A stretch of 64,000 bases of DNA from Atopsyche davidsoni (GCA_022113835.1 JAILWY010000021.1:620001-684000); one strand, 5' to 3'. Positions 34,323 to 46,140 are shown, counted from the first letter of the stretch. Notes: generated by a model from the sequence alone, not told the origin. Numbers and translations: made by a program.

Positions 34323-34356
34323 CCAGGTGTACTCCTAATTAATTTTCGGTTTTTTT
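34323..34356 (+). repeat. Mariner 5' terminal inverted repeat
   Basis: CCAGGTGTACTCCTAATTAA followed by TTTTCGG and a T run. It pairs with 35560-35593; mismatches at TIR positions 12, 13 and 24. Confidence 0.95.
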
Positions 34357-34493
34357 CGATAGATGGTGTTCTGTATTTTGCTTTGCTGTTGGTAGCACTT
34401 ATATGTCATTTTGTTAAGTAGTTATCGAGTGTCTAAACGGCGTTGAAGTTTTCCTAAAAAAATATTTTAGAAAGTTTTTATTGCGTGTCAAAG

Positions 34494-35517
34494 ATGTCTG
34501 CATTCGTACCGAATTTTGAACATATGCGCCATGCATTGCTTTTCATGGAAAAAAGTGTCCGAGAGCCACCGTGCGCTTGTGGAAGTTTATGGCAATCATG
34601 CTTTAACACTTCGAACATGTGAAACGTGGTTTCGACAATTCAGAAATGGAGATTTCGACCTGAACGACGTCGCATGCTCCGGAAAGCGAAAATCGTTTGA
34701 TGACGTCGAATTGCAAGCGTATTGGATGAAGACGATACGCAAACGCAACGACAGCTTGCAGAAGCGCTGGGAGTTCAACAGCAAGCAATCTCCAAACGTC
34801 TGCGAGCCATGGAGAAAATTCAGAAGTGCGGAAAGGGGGTGTCGCATGAACTGACCGAGAGACAAATGGAAAATCGAAAAGTGACATGTGAAATGCTGCT
34901 TCAACGATACAAAAGAAAGTCTTTTCTGCATCGTATTGTTCCTGGCGATGAAAAATGGATTTTTTTAGAGAACCCTAACCGCAAAAAATCGTGGGTGAGT
35001 CCAGGTGAAGCATCGACATCGACGGCACGGCCAAATCGTTTCAGTCGGAAGGCCATGCTGTGTGTGGTGGGACCACACCGGTGTTATCTACTTTGAACTG
35101 CTGAAACCTGGTGAAACTGCGAACGCCGTTCGCTACGAACAACAAATCAAAGATTTGAGCCGAGCAATTGCGGAAAACCGACCAGAATATAAAGAAAGAC
35201 AGAAGCAGGTGATTTTGCTCCATGACAATGCACCATCGCATAAGTCGAAACACGTTCGCGACACGCTGGAACAACTCCAGTGGGAAATGCTTGATCATGC
35301 GGCTTACTCACCAGACTTGGCCCCATCGGACTACTACCTCTTTGCTTCGCTGGGCCACGCACTTTCTGAGCAGCGCTTCGATTCTTATGAAAATTTTCGA
35401 AATTGGCTCACCGAGTGGTTCACCACCAAAGACAGTCAATTCTATTGGCGTGGTATCCACAAATTACCGGAAAAGTGGAAAAAATATATAGAAAACGATG
35501 GAAAATATTTTGAATAA
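34494..35517 (+). pseudogene. Mariner transposase pseudogene (DD34D), three frameshifts
   Basis: The start ATG at 34494 opens MSAFVPNFEHMRHALLF in one frame. Near 34530-34545 the reading moves to a second frame (VSESHRALVEVYG..., the N-terminal helix-turn-helix region). Near 34720 one base is missing and it returns to the first frame (DEDDTQTQRQLAEALGV..., second helix-turn-helix and start of the catalytic domain). Near 35058-35068 two bases of a GT run are missing and it moves again (CVWWDHTGVIYFELLKPGET... to KYFE and TAA at 35515). Catalytic aspartates survive: GDEKW at 34947, HDNAPSH at 35224, and SDYYLF at 35329. The last two are separated by 34 residues, the DD34D spacing of mariner. 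Allowing for the two lost bases, the first two lie 93 residues apart, as in Mos1. No in-frame stop was seen, so decay is mainly by small deletions. Confidence 0.95.
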
Positions 35518-35559
35518 AATATCTTTAACACTTCTCTTGCAATATTGTGTTTTATTTAC

Positions 35560-35593
35560 AAAAAAACCGGAAATTAATTACAAGTACACCTGG
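35560..35593 (-). repeat. Mariner 3' terminal inverted repeat
   Basis: The reverse complement begins CCAGGTGTACTTGTAATTAA and continues TTTCCGG and seven T. The TA duplication follows immediately. Confidence 0.95.
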
Positions 35594-35595
35594 TA

Positions 35596-38059
35596 ATAGA
35601 AAATTGCTGTAATGAACGGAATATATCTCCACCTTTGATAGCACAAATATTAAAGAATTAATACAAAATAAGTCAATTGATACCGCAAGTACCGCAGGAC
35701 CAACTCTTAATTTGTTTGATCGATGGACGTAATTAGAGATAAATGATTCTTTCGAAAAAATTTAAGAAGCATAAAATTTTCCTAATGATAATTATATCTA
35801 CTTTATTAGTTCTGCGAGAAACATGGCGATCTTAAATATTGAACCCACCGACCTGAATAAAAAAAACTCCGCTCCTTTACGGTTTTAATTAAAATATTAA
35901 GAAGGCGGTAATGAAAGTTGATTTAAACAAAAAAAAAACTAGGCAATCTCTAACGGTTTATAGAAATTTTTATTGGCAGTGTAAATTTTATATTTAAAAA
36001 CTGAAAAGTATGTTTGAAATTGCATAGTTGTTTGAAGAGAAATTTATGAAATCTTATTATTTTTAATTGTCGTTCTGTCGATATCCATTTATACATAATA
36101 TACACTAATAACTGACTTTACAAATACGGAGTCGAGGCTGCGAACTAAAAATATAGCCAATATAATATAACAACTCTATTCGCCAGGAAATTTTTTATTT
36201 TGCTGAGCTTTGACAAGTTATATTTTGTTTAATTTGAAAAGTTTGATTGCATCATGCACAGGTTTTAAAATAACAATAGCTTCAGTAATTTGCATATGAA
36301 TTGCGTTCATAAACCCTATGAGCCTTATGGTTATATATTGAACAGGTGTACTTTGGGTCAGGTGTAAAGTTAACCCAACTTCATCGTTTGTTTTTGAGTC
36401 CTTGCGTACTTTATAGAGTTGGCATAAGACGAGAATAAAATATTCCGATTGTACTACTGACGTACCATAGATAAATTTAATCTTGAAGTATAGGATCGCG
36501 TTGTAAACTCAAAGACCTGTTTTAACCCCGGTTTTATCGAGCGGTTATTAAATTAATTAAACAGCCGAGAAGGCGTTAACTCTGAGAGCTTGTAAAATAA
36601 ATTAATCCCCTGAAAATTATATGGATGGATCTTATCTAGAACTGACGCAGATGTGTGGAACAGTGGTTTATGTAGGCATAAACTCTGTCACCAGTAAGGA
36701 AGACTCGTAAGATTGCATTAAAAGGCAAAATTTCTTACTGAGGGTGAGGTCAAACCTACTCGTAAGGGCGCAAACTCATAACACTTATTTACGTTTATGA
36801 CTAACAGCTTTTATTTGTTATACTCCATATGCAAAATAAACTTGATAAGCGATTGCAAAAATATGTTTAGTAGTAAAAGCTATATAATTTTGAATACATG
36901 TTTGGATTGACTAAAACTAAAGTTAGTCAAGTAGAATACAACAATATAGTTCTGGCGAATATTAAATGCATTGTACAAGCAAACTTGATAATATAACAGT
37001 TGAAGTTTGCTTAAGGAGATAAACTTGATATTGTGTAGATACATATATACTTGAGACGCTACTACTTTAAAAAAAACAAAAAATTAAAACATAGTATAAG
37101 TGTTAATCGAGCGCAAATTTTTTTGATCGCAACTTACCAGACATCATTTTTTTCAAGTAGAAAATGGTGCAACATACCTGAAACAAATGAAAAAATATTA
37201 GTTTTAATTAAATATACATCTTATATCAAATGTTCTAGTATATTCGAAAAGATTTTACTGCCAATCCTGGTGTAATACAGGATGATAGCCCGGCTGAAGG
37301 GATTTCAGAAGCTACCACTCAGGGGCCACTCCGGCGAGACTTAAGAAGCACGTCCATAATGCGGGGTGCGATAGAGGGATGAGGGATGGATAATACAGCG
37401 ACACAAATACTTCCAAGTACTGGCATATTTATATCTAAAAGAAACCTCAAAGCATTTATAAAAGACTAAAGTTAATACAAAACAAAACTAATAGCGAACT
37501 TACGAAGGCCAACTAGCTAAAAATCATGAAATCGATAATCTATAGAATCGTTTACACACTCAAACCCTAAGCAATGAAATTCTAACTAATATAGCTGTTA
37601 CGTACACGTAAAGGATTTTATAAGAATGATTAATAATATTATCTACTATTTTTAGAGATGCCGAAAACATTTTAATGGTCTGATGCTGTATACTTAATAC
37701 TTTCTCTCATTGTAGCATCACCGTTCTTAATAATACAGATACTTCAGCTCAACTGCTTGTCGAAACAGAAAGCAGTAACTGGAAAGTAGGTAAATTGGCA
37801 TGGGACCTCGGGGGATGGGGGTGGAGTTTTACGGGGTACACAAGACTCTGTGGCTGAACACGACACCTACGGGGAGCGTCTCTCATTAGGTTGGGCATTC
37901 TAATGTTACTATACGTTGAAAATAAATAAATATTATGAAATAAATGTATCTTAATAGATATAATCCTTGATATACAGTTAAAAAAATAAGGGCGTAAACA
38001 GAATAGAATTCGACACGGAGCACAGTGACAGTTCGGAATCTAAGAAAGTTTAATTTACA
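35596..38059. other. No gene recognised
   Basis: AT-rich DNA. A GC-richer patch at 37285-37390 and a G-rich stretch at 37800-37890 have no supporting frame. The 74-codon frames at 37051-37275 (plus) and 37886-38110 (minus) are unrecognised. Confidence 0.45.
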
Positions 38060-38077
38060 ATCTCGAATCGGTAGACT

Positions 38078-38120
38078 TGAAGACGCCAACCTACTATGTT
38101 GGCGAAACAAATAAATTCAG
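38078..38120 (+). repeat. Hairpin with GAAAC box, related to repeat B/D cores
   Basis: TTGAAGA is followed by CGCCAAC (38084-38090), loop CTACTAT, GTTGGCG (38098-38104) and AAACAAATAAA. The stem is identical to that of repeat B1 on the minus strand although loop and flanks differ. The arrangement NTGANGA-stem-GAAAC parallels the repeat D core at 13829-13859. No flanking duplication was found, so element boundaries are unknown. Confidence 0.55.
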
Positions 38121-41106
38121 TTGTAATGTAATCCAATATACACAGCTACAGTGTACAAATGCGTATATTTTAATTATTGAAAAAAAAACTTTACAAAAAC
38201 AAATCTGAAAAGTAATCAGAATTCCACCGAAGGTATTTCTTATTAATGAGAGAACTCCCCTGGGTTCGTATCGCCCTGTGTAATATATTCAATGGGTTTT
38301 AATCAAACCTAAATCCGACTTTAATTGAGATCCGCGCTGATTACATTATAACTTGGGCTTATTTGCCGAGGCCCGAGGGTTCTTGATTGTCACCGGATCC
38401 GGGAAGACAGCCGCGACTGCCCAGAGTTGCGAGTTATTACTGAAACTTCTATTTATACCAGGAGCAATATAATATTACCCGTAGCTCTACGCTACTGTAG
38501 CATTCGTAACACCAAGAACAAGCAGCCACGGTTGCTTCTGCTTGTTCTTGCAACTGCTTTCTGATTACAGGAGGGTGTAAGAAATTATATAACGTATTAT
38601 ACGTCACCCTATAAATTTTTACAACGTATCTAATTAGATCTACCTGCACGGGTTTTGTCACACAGGTAAACCAGCACAATGTATAAAATAAATAAAAAAA
38701 ACGAAAATTTGCATTTGAGTGCGCTTTTGCTTTTTGGGGCCTTCTTTAGTGTGAAGAAGCGCATTGAAAGCAAAAAATATTATCTCACCTAGGCTATTTA
38801 TATTCGTTGTTATATGGATATGGAGTAATAAAAATTAAACCTGTCTATCGTAGGCGATTTTTTATAAATGTGTAATGCCAATGCTTTGCCAAATTCCGAA
38901 TCACATAAAACATACTACTAAAAAAAAACTTTTCATAATCAAGATGTTTTTCAGTAGAAACTTTTCGAATCAGGCTGTATACACTGAAATTTCGGTAGGA
39001 CCAAAGGGAAGAGTTTTCGGGAGTTGGAATAAAATATTTAAAAGGAACCTTTCACTGTACCCACTAACTTATTTCAGAAGTTTATTTTTATGGGGGTTCG
39101 ATCTATCAAGACGAGTGCCTGAATTCTATACGACTGCTGTCTTCGCCTTGGATATTTCAGACAAATCGAAATTTACTGTTCGCCTGCGATTAAACATTCA
39201 AGGAAAAGCGCATACCCCAATACTAACACCCTCCTCACCTATTACTGCCTCCTGAAAACAGATAATACATCCTCCAAGCAGTTTTTAAAGCAAGATAATT
39301 CTTTGTTTTTATAAACATGAACGTATTTGTCCAATTACATCACAGAAACAACAAATATGATTATAAAAATGAAAAAAAGTTCGTTTGAGAAATTTCGGGT
39401 AATTTCAAAACTTACAAAGATGATAATACCCAATTGAAATATTTTCTATACAATAAAAATAAAGAGTCTCTTAGTGTAACTAATTACTACTTCAATAGAA
39501 GTACATATGCTATGTGTTAATTATTTTTTTGATATTTGTTTACGCGTACTTAAACATTACTAAGAACATCAATAGTCCTATTTATATTTTTTAAATTCCG
39601 TTTTAATAGATTATTGAGAATGTTGAATATACTTGTTACAAGTAGTACAAAGCATGGGATATTTCCACAATTATCTCGTGAATATGAGTATGAGTGTTAA
39701 ATGCAGATAAAATATTTGATAGTAACGAAACGGGTGAGTTCATTTACGAGTGATTAAAAATGTATAAATCATACCTGTATTAGCACTTTACAATACGTGG
39801 ACTATTCATATTATTGGCCTCTACTTTTATGATTGAGAACATGGAATATCAAATATAAAAAGATAACCCGAAGTGGGATGTTCCACAATAATCCCGGGGG
39901 GATATGTGAAGAGGTTGGGGAATTCCATAAATTATTACTGGGAAAATGTTTACAGGATATAGAGAATAAAATATGCATAAAGGGGTCAAATAAAAAAGGA
40001 AGTCATTTTTCTGACAGGGGGTGTGCTTTCGGGCATTCTGCAAATTTTCCCCGTCTTATTTAGATAAAACTAATTTTGTATTATTCCCAGAATTGTGCGT
40101 TGTTTTGAATGAATTTAAGTATACATGACCAGTTGCGTATTTAAGATACAGCAAACCGTGGAAATGTAGAAAATGTATTTATTATATTATAAAAACAAAA
40201 GATTATGCTCGCAGATATATTTTTTCTCTTCAAAAATACAAGTTTTGCTGATTTATGGTAATTTATTTTCTTTGCGTCTATTTAATACGAAACTCAGTTG
40301 AAGACTTCATAAAGATATTATTATTTGAAATATGTAATATAAGAAATAATAATCCGCCCTGTATTGAGAAATCGGGGAAAAAATATAATTTATTTCGTCG
40401 TTTTGTGTATATATTTATTTTGTATGGGTGATTGATTAAAAGATCAATTTTGTTATTTTCTTTTTTATGATAATAATGACGAATTTCTTCTAAATTTTCA
40501 GAATTGCTATCAGATCTTATTGATTTGGAAAACATTTATTGCGATGTTATAATACTAAATTACATAATTAATACTAGGGTTGAAGGGTTAATTACTTGTG
40601 TATCACCGAATTATATAATTTTATAAATACATTAGCCCGATATTGGAAATATCAATTTTCCCGTGTAAAACCGGATGTTTTCATTGTTGGAAAATTTTAA
40701 TTAGCTTTTATTACATAATCGTATCTAATTAACAATATGAGCTATAATTATTTAAATAACCGTATAATGGTAAATAAGGTTAAAAGCAACGTTTATTAAA
40801 AAAATGTGTATATATTGAGGTGAGGTTCTATACAAAAGTAAACATAAGCAATTCACGCAAAATAATTTGACTAAAAATTAAATTTGAAAAATAATTCTTA
40901 GGGAAACTTTCTAATAAATTAATTTTGAAGTAAGTTATTTAAATAACCGAAACAACGTTCATGTAATCGTTATTTAAACCTTTTCTTTTTTGCTGTGTAT
41001 AATCAAAATACCATTAGTTTTTAAATAAAAGAAGATGTTAGCTTTTGATAACAGAAGATTTTTCGTGTATTTATCAAAATATGACTTATTTATTTATCAT
41101 TGAGTG
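38121..41106. other. No gene recognised
   Basis: Positions 38330-38440 are GC-richer. The 126-codon plus frame 38875-39255 is one of the longest in the window. It has a mixed composition but no family signature, and its upstream part is AT-rich background, so I do not call it. Positions 39860-40060 form a moderately GC-rich patch with short frames on both strands. Confidence 0.4.
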
Positions 41107-41116
41107 TAAAAAGTAC

Positions 41117-41252
41117 GTTGATATTTTTCTGAGAGTTTCTTTAATCATTTTTCAATGTGTGCAAAAATATACTTAATCATATCAATCATAAGTAAAACCT
41201 GTATAGACAAAAATCGCACTTACTGTGACGGTCTTCACAAAAATCAAATATA
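41117..41252 (+). mobile_element. 5'-truncated SINE tail S6 with 10-bp target duplication
   Basis: The 136-bp insertion lies between TAAAAAGTAC at 41107-41116 and 41253-41262. It contains only the SINE tail, from TGATATTTTTCTGAGAGTTT to GGTCTTCACAAAAATCAAAT, and lacks the tRNA head. It is homologous to S1 (14968-15106, inverted). 5' truncation with a target duplication is the classic outcome of target-primed reverse transcription and fixes the true 3' end of the family. Confidence 0.85.
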
Positions 41253-41398
41253 TAAAAAGTACACGTTTCAGATATAAATTAAAGTATAGTTAAATATATG
41301 TTAAAAATACCCAAAGAAAAACATACATCCTTGATGCTACTTAAACTTTCAAACGTTTCCTACTTTTCGCTATATTATAGGCGTCTTCAAAGTAAACG

Positions 41399-41873
41399 AT
41401 GCCCATAGTTTTCAATCACATATTTACTCAAAAAGACGCTCCGTGCATTCATCAGAATGTCTCCACGTTCATTTCAGCAGATATTTGCACTTCGCCGTGC
41501 AATCTCTTAATTGGAAGTGTTCGGGACAAACTTTTCGCGCACTCCTCGCCCGGCGTACGTACGTTATTTAATAAACTGAGTGCTGTCGGGGGTATCGAGC
41601 CGTCACCGGCGCTGGTGAAAAAAGGGCGATCGATACCACCGAAGCCTTACCAGTCGCCCTTTTTCAGGGATTACCGGCGGAAACGGTTCGCCGGCGTGGC
41701 GCTCACGTTGGCTGACAGACGTAATGCGGATCTGATCAAAGCGGAATGCGAGGCGATGGTCGCCAGTACCACTGGGAAATACTCCGAACCCCAAGGGTTG
41801 ATAAAAAAAAAAGGCTTTTATAATATCTATTTTTATAATATATCACCACATATCAGCATTTATTCAGATTTTC
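41399..41873 (+). CDS. Unidentified open frame with GC-rich coding-like core
   Basis: The longest plus-strand frame in the window (ATG 41399, formally to 42019) has a GC-rich core at 41520-41800 encoding residues such as PPKPYQSPFFRDYRRKRFAG and DRRNADLIKAECEAMV, a credible globular composition. A strong acceptor-like CGCCCTTTTTCAG sits at about 41656-41668, so the real exon could start there. I do not recognise the product. From about 41800 (an A10 run) the sequence drops to AT background, so the coding part may end there. The annotated 3' part of the frame beyond 41873 is transposon sequence (see the MITE). Coding status is uncertain. Confidence 0.35.
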
Positions 41874-42063
41874 GGTACTTGTTTTTTATCCGACCACCAA
41901 AAAACTTGTACCTAACCTTTTTTTTTTTTTTTAACCTAACCCAACGAATCTGCAATGAACGAAATAAACGCCACAACGGGACTCATCGTCATATGATAGA
42001 TTCTTATCTCTGCGAGTAGATGTGCATTAAAAAAATTTGGTGGTCGGATAAAAAACAAGTACC
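41874..42063. mobile_element. 190-bp MITE with 28-bp perfect TIRs and 8-bp target duplication
   Basis: GGTACTTGTTTTTTATCCGA plus CCACCAAA (41874-41901) is exactly complementary to 42036-42063. AGATTTTC lies directly outside both ends (41866-41873 and 42064-42071). An 8-bp duplication fits hAT, P or Merlin superfamilies; the GGTAC terminus is not the usual hAT start, so the superfamily is open. The interior has a T15 run bracketed by CCTAACC and AACCTAACCC and no ORF. It is inserted in the open frame starting at 41399 and adds 198 bp (66 codons) in phase, replacing the natural end of that frame. Confidence 0.88.
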
Positions 42064-42071
42064 AGATTTTC

Positions 42072-42689
42072 TTGTACCCGACTTAATATACATGCCCAAC
42101 GATAAGAAGCAGGATAAAAACATGGAAAGCTGTATGTATGGCTGAAGAATTTTTTTCGGATCCAAAAATAAATGCTCCCTCTATATCTCTATACCTTATA
42201 CATTTTCAAACTCACTGCTTCTCAAATTTTATACAGTGTTGGCACTAGTTGATGAAGCATCTTAGCGTCTTACTTCAATCTAATGTAGAAAGTTTAAGCT
42301 GCCGACTTCGAGAGTTGCTCTTTTGCCTTGTTGATGTTTTAGTAAAGTTATTAAAAATTTTATGAAATATGTAGTTTATTCCTTTATGACGAAAAGAATA
42401 CAGATAAATATTTCTTTAGCTATAATGTACTGAGAAACTTTCTATACGCTTTTTTTTCAATAAATAAACTTGAGTATTATAAAAGGATTTAAGCGAGCGG
42501 TCCCGAGTTTCAATTTATGAAAAACCGAGAAATATGTTTTTGACATTGAAGGGATATCAGGATATATTAAGGTTAAAGATACAATTTTCCAATTTAAACG
42601 TATAATTTGATTCGTCTGTATGATAAAATTCATAAAAAATATAAATCAAACTATTGTAAGTGAATTATATTTTTCTAAAAATGATTAAC
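42072..42689. other. No gene recognised
   Basis: The first 74 bp continue the frame interrupted by the MITE (CTT at the junction to TGA at 42143-42145). The rest is AT-rich background. Confidence 0.4.
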
Positions 42690-42701
42690 TGAATATTTTA
42701 T

Positions 42702-42839
42702 TTTATTTTTTTGTTGAGGGACAAGACATTAGTTTGGTGAAGATCCATATTCATAATAAATAAGATAATTTTTAAACTTTTTAAATGCTTCGCGTGAGTT
42801 AACTAACATGAAGCATTTAAAAAGTTATGTAATTTATTA
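42702..42839 (+). mobile_element. Repeat D, second copy with 12-bp target duplication
   Basis: Identical 12-mers TGAATATTTTAT flank the element (42690-42701 and 42840-42851). The head TTGTTGAGGGACAAGACATT continues through TGGTGAAGATCCA and matches the head of the 13.8-14.0 kb copy at roughly 80 percent over 55 bp. It is likewise followed by a foldback, here AACTTTTTAAATGCTTC (42775-42791) and its complement (42810-42826) with an 18-nt loop. The foldback sequences of the two copies differ, so the head is conserved and the hairpin part is variable or replaced. No coding capacity. Confidence 0.75.
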
Positions 42840-42851
42840 TGAATATTTTAT

Positions 42852-45344
42852 CACATAAATATACAATTTTTGTCTGAATTCTAAAAATAAGCTATTTCAT
42901 ATAAAAATATAACAAAATTACAATTTTAATTTATTTTTAGTCATTGTTTTAATTATTTTTCTTCGTCGATTAATTTAATATGAAAAAGTCGTATGTACTA
43001 TATTGCACTTTTATTATCCTAATATTATAACATGATTCAATTTTAACGTCGAATACACGGTATAATTATAAATTTAATATTTATATTGGCATCTTCTCAT
43101 GTTTTGAAGTCTTGCAACTCGGATCTCTCCATCCTAGGTTTTTACGATTTATGACACACTTATTAGTTTTATTTATGAAATAATCAGTGTTATCCAGTAA
43201 AATTATAATAACAAAGTCAAAACCTGAACACATACAAAGCAAAAAAAAAACTGGTTTTTAGTAAACTACGATATTGATACATCGTTTTTTCATGATACAA
43301 ACAGAGATACTCATTGGAACTCTCATATAATTTCTAATATAAAATATTTCTAACAACAAGTACATTCGAATGCTCGCTAGGGTAGGCGAATCACGTGACC
43401 GGACCGTCGAGGAATCGGAAGTAGTCGAATCCTGCAGCGAGCGGTATTCAGACCAGGTAATGGGGATGCTATCAATTACCTGCCTTGCATCCACAGGTGG
43501 GAGATTGTCGCTCCGGACTTCAGCGAGAGGTAAATAAAGATGCAGGAAATACGACACGTCCAACCTGAGGAAGGGCGGAAGTCGCAGTGTCCATATTTTA
43601 TTACGTGCCGATAATTTGACAAGTAATCGAATCTCAGTAATATGTTCGAGTTCTCGAATTGCGAAACTCGCGCTGGAAACATTTTTTGTATTTTTTTTTT
43701 AGTGAGCCGCAAAAAAGGTATTTAAATATAAAGCTACTTTTAAAGTCTAAATAATAAAATAAATATTACTTGTTAACGCAATAAAATAGTACAATATTAT
43801 CAGCGGCTTCTTTAAGACGTAAACTGAAATAATTGATTTAGATTTCTTTTTTTGGCAAATTTTGTATATTCTGTTTACAATGTGAAAATAAACATTTATT
43901 TACATAAAAGGATTGTCATAAAAATGATTATTGTGACTAATTTTAAAAAAACTCAAGATATGCTTTATTCATATATTGTTAAGACATTGGATATTTTGGT
44001 ATTCACAGATAAAAACTGTTTATAACTAAACTTGTTGAATTTCATAAATAAATTGAAACGGTACACAATATCATCAAGTTTTTTTAATTCATTTTATATC
44101 ATCATTTTAAACATAAAAAAGTATTTTATTGAACTTATTAAAATGTATAAATACATAGCTGTAATAAAAGCAGTGACGTTAATTTTATTCAATAAATTCG
44201 TAAAATTTTCGGATTAACTGTCAATCAAACGTAAAAACAATTGTATTTATGGATAATAAAGTTAATAAAATTTAAAACTTTCTTCATAAGTTTAATTGAA
44301 ATCAGGCATTTAATTGGGGGGGTTTACCTCTGGCCTACTTACTGACAGTAAATAAGCAGTGTTAAGATATAAAAAAATATTTATTATGATAACTTCTGAA
44401 ACATCAAAGGGGTAGGAATTTATAAAACACATTTTTCAACAAAGCAAAGTAAATTAACGAGAAAAATAAACTCTGAAATTTAAAATAGAAACTTTCGTGA
44501 ACGACCCATGGCAAGGAATTTTCAGTAATATTAAGAAAAGGGTGTGTACATTTAACGTGAGACTAAATCAACATTCATTCTACAAATTGGGTTTCAATTT
44601 AAAAACTTAGAGAATATTATATATGCTCCAGCATATATAATAGTCTCCCACAGTCTTGTTTGATATAAACATGAAACTTTGCTATTTCTGCGTGGATAAT
44701 CAAGTATGTTTTGATGTAAGGAATTGAATACCTTTGAAATTGATGTGTTGAATTTTTAGAGGTACATTGTAGCTATCAGTCTTGAAACTTTATATATTTG
44801 TATGTACAAAGACCTCTTCGGTTAGGTCACGATTTAAGTTAAGCTAAAGTTAAAGTTCTCTTTTAGGAAAACACAAAATATCTTAACGCTATTAGGATCC
44901 TGCTTATTTATAAACATGACCCTTCACTCAGGCTTTGGTAGGAATTTCAGGTTTTCAGAACTAAATAATTAAGGGTTGTAAGTACCCCTGCGTTTCGCGG
45001 AAAGTTTAAGGTCCAACAAGAAACAAGTTGGTATCTCTGGGGACGCGCGAGGTCCTTTTGTTTGGCTCCCGAGCCTCATGGCAGAGAATTGCGGCTGGGG
45101 TGGAATACTGGAGTACCGATGTGAGGTCAAAAACATAACATGAAAAATAAATTATAATTTGTTTATCAGAGGCGAACATTGACTACAGAACCTTTTGAAA
45201 AAAAAAACTATTGTCAAAAGCGAAAAAGAAATATTTGTATATTAACGCAGTGTGCATTGGTAATGAAAATTATAATAAATTCACTACATGTTATTTATTA
45301 TTTATGGCGTTAAAGCCTAGACACTAAAAACAGTAACAGTGCGT
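42852..45344. other. No gene recognised; one exon-like GC patch
   Basis: Positions 43370-43580 are GC-rich in AT-rich surroundings. On the minus strand a frame there reads LPLAEVRSDNLPPVDARQVI and continues serine-rich (43258-43563). On the plus strand it contains donor-like ACCAG|GTAATG and an acceptor-like TTGCATCCACAG. Either strand could hold an exon; none is recognised. Positions 44995-45125 are also GC-richer without a clear frame. Confidence 0.35.
44616..44641. other. 12-bp-arm hairpin
   Basis: ATTATATATGCT, CC, AGCATATATAAT. A perfect short palindrome in AT-rich DNA. Confidence 0.6.
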
Positions 45345-45600
45345 AAATTCGAGACGTTCGAAATGCGGCTTTATAGGAGAATACTTTGAATACCATGGGT
45401 TGACCACGTGACAAACTAGAGAGTGTATGTCCTGATGGTGGTAAAAGACCCATTAACATGTGATTTATCATGGGAAAAGAGGGATTGGATATAAAAAACT
45501 AATGCTAATGCAGAATTTACGTCAATGGTTTGATGTCGAGAGTACAGCCGTATAAGTTAGAATCAAACTATGATATTGTAAAAAACATGATGAATGATTT
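45345..45600 (+). pseudogene. Non-LTR retrotransposon ORF2 C-terminal remnant
   Basis: The frame from 45345 reads KFETFEMRLYRRIL, stop, IPWVDHVTN, stop. It matches the conserved post-RT block A/T-F-E-M-x-x-Y-R-R-x-L-R-I-x-W-x-D-x-V-T-N found in insect endonuclease-reverse transcriptases. After a deletion and frame change, NLRQWFDVEST appears at 45514, then VRIK, matching the N-L-R-x-W-F/Y block near the C-terminus of the same proteins. Two stops and at least one frameshift mark it as dead. The RT catalytic domain is absent (5' truncated). Confidence 0.75.
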
Positions 45601-46140
45601 ATATTTACGAGCACCGTGTTCACGCAGAGATCGGTGCGCAATGTCCTGTCTCATTCATCTGTCAAGTTAAAAGTGAAATTGAAACCTGACGTCTTTATTG
45701 TCTACTTGCCCGGTCCATTTAATCATGTACGGCCGCTTGTCTCTTGCCAGGAGGGAGATAAGTGAACGAGAGCATTAGTTACGCTTATAGCGCGTGTCTA
45801 AGCCTCGCGACTACGCCTGAGATGAACGGATAAGTACAGGGCTTGGAAAACAATTTAAAAAATATTTATTTTTACCATCAGTTTCATAAAACCATAAGCA
45901 CCGAGGGATTTTTTTACATTTGAGTTCAGTTGAGGCAAGACTTGTGATATCACCTGGATTGGCCGATGTTTCTTCGACGCCCAACAGAGCTAATAGCCGT
46001 TCACTCCTTGACGTCAAATCAGCCGACCCAACAAGAATATCTACAACTAGACAACTACTGCAAATATATTTTCTTCTATTTCAGATGAAACAAACTTCAG
46101 AGACATCTGCGGAATTAGCTTCGAGTCGACCCAGTGATTC
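45601..46140. other. GC-richer DNA without a recognised gene
   Basis: Overlapping frames on both strands at 45811-46147 are unrecognised. The segment lies between two same-strand retrotransposon remnants and may be further decayed element sequence. Confidence 0.35.

Larger units (their letters stand above)
34323..35593 (+). mobile_element. Mariner transposon (mauritiana-like), complete length, inactivated
   Basis: The 1271-bp element is flanked by TA at 34321-34322 and 35594-35595, the invariant Tc1/mariner target duplication. Terminal inverted repeats begin CCAGGTGTAC, as in the mauritiana subfamily that includes Mos1, and match over 34 bp with three mismatches. It encodes one transposase reading plus, broken by three frameshifts. 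Length is close to the roughly 1.3 kb usual for the group. Both ends look intact and might still be bound by an active relative's transposase, but the copy cannot make its own. Confidence 0.97.

Noticed and set aside
34596..34931. Minus-strand ORFs of 94-111 codons over the mariner
   Set aside because: Antisense shadows of the transposase coding sequence; same at 35041-35362.
38875..39255. 126-codon protein-coding gene
   Set aside because: No motif, homology or regulatory context visible; plausible as a chance frame.
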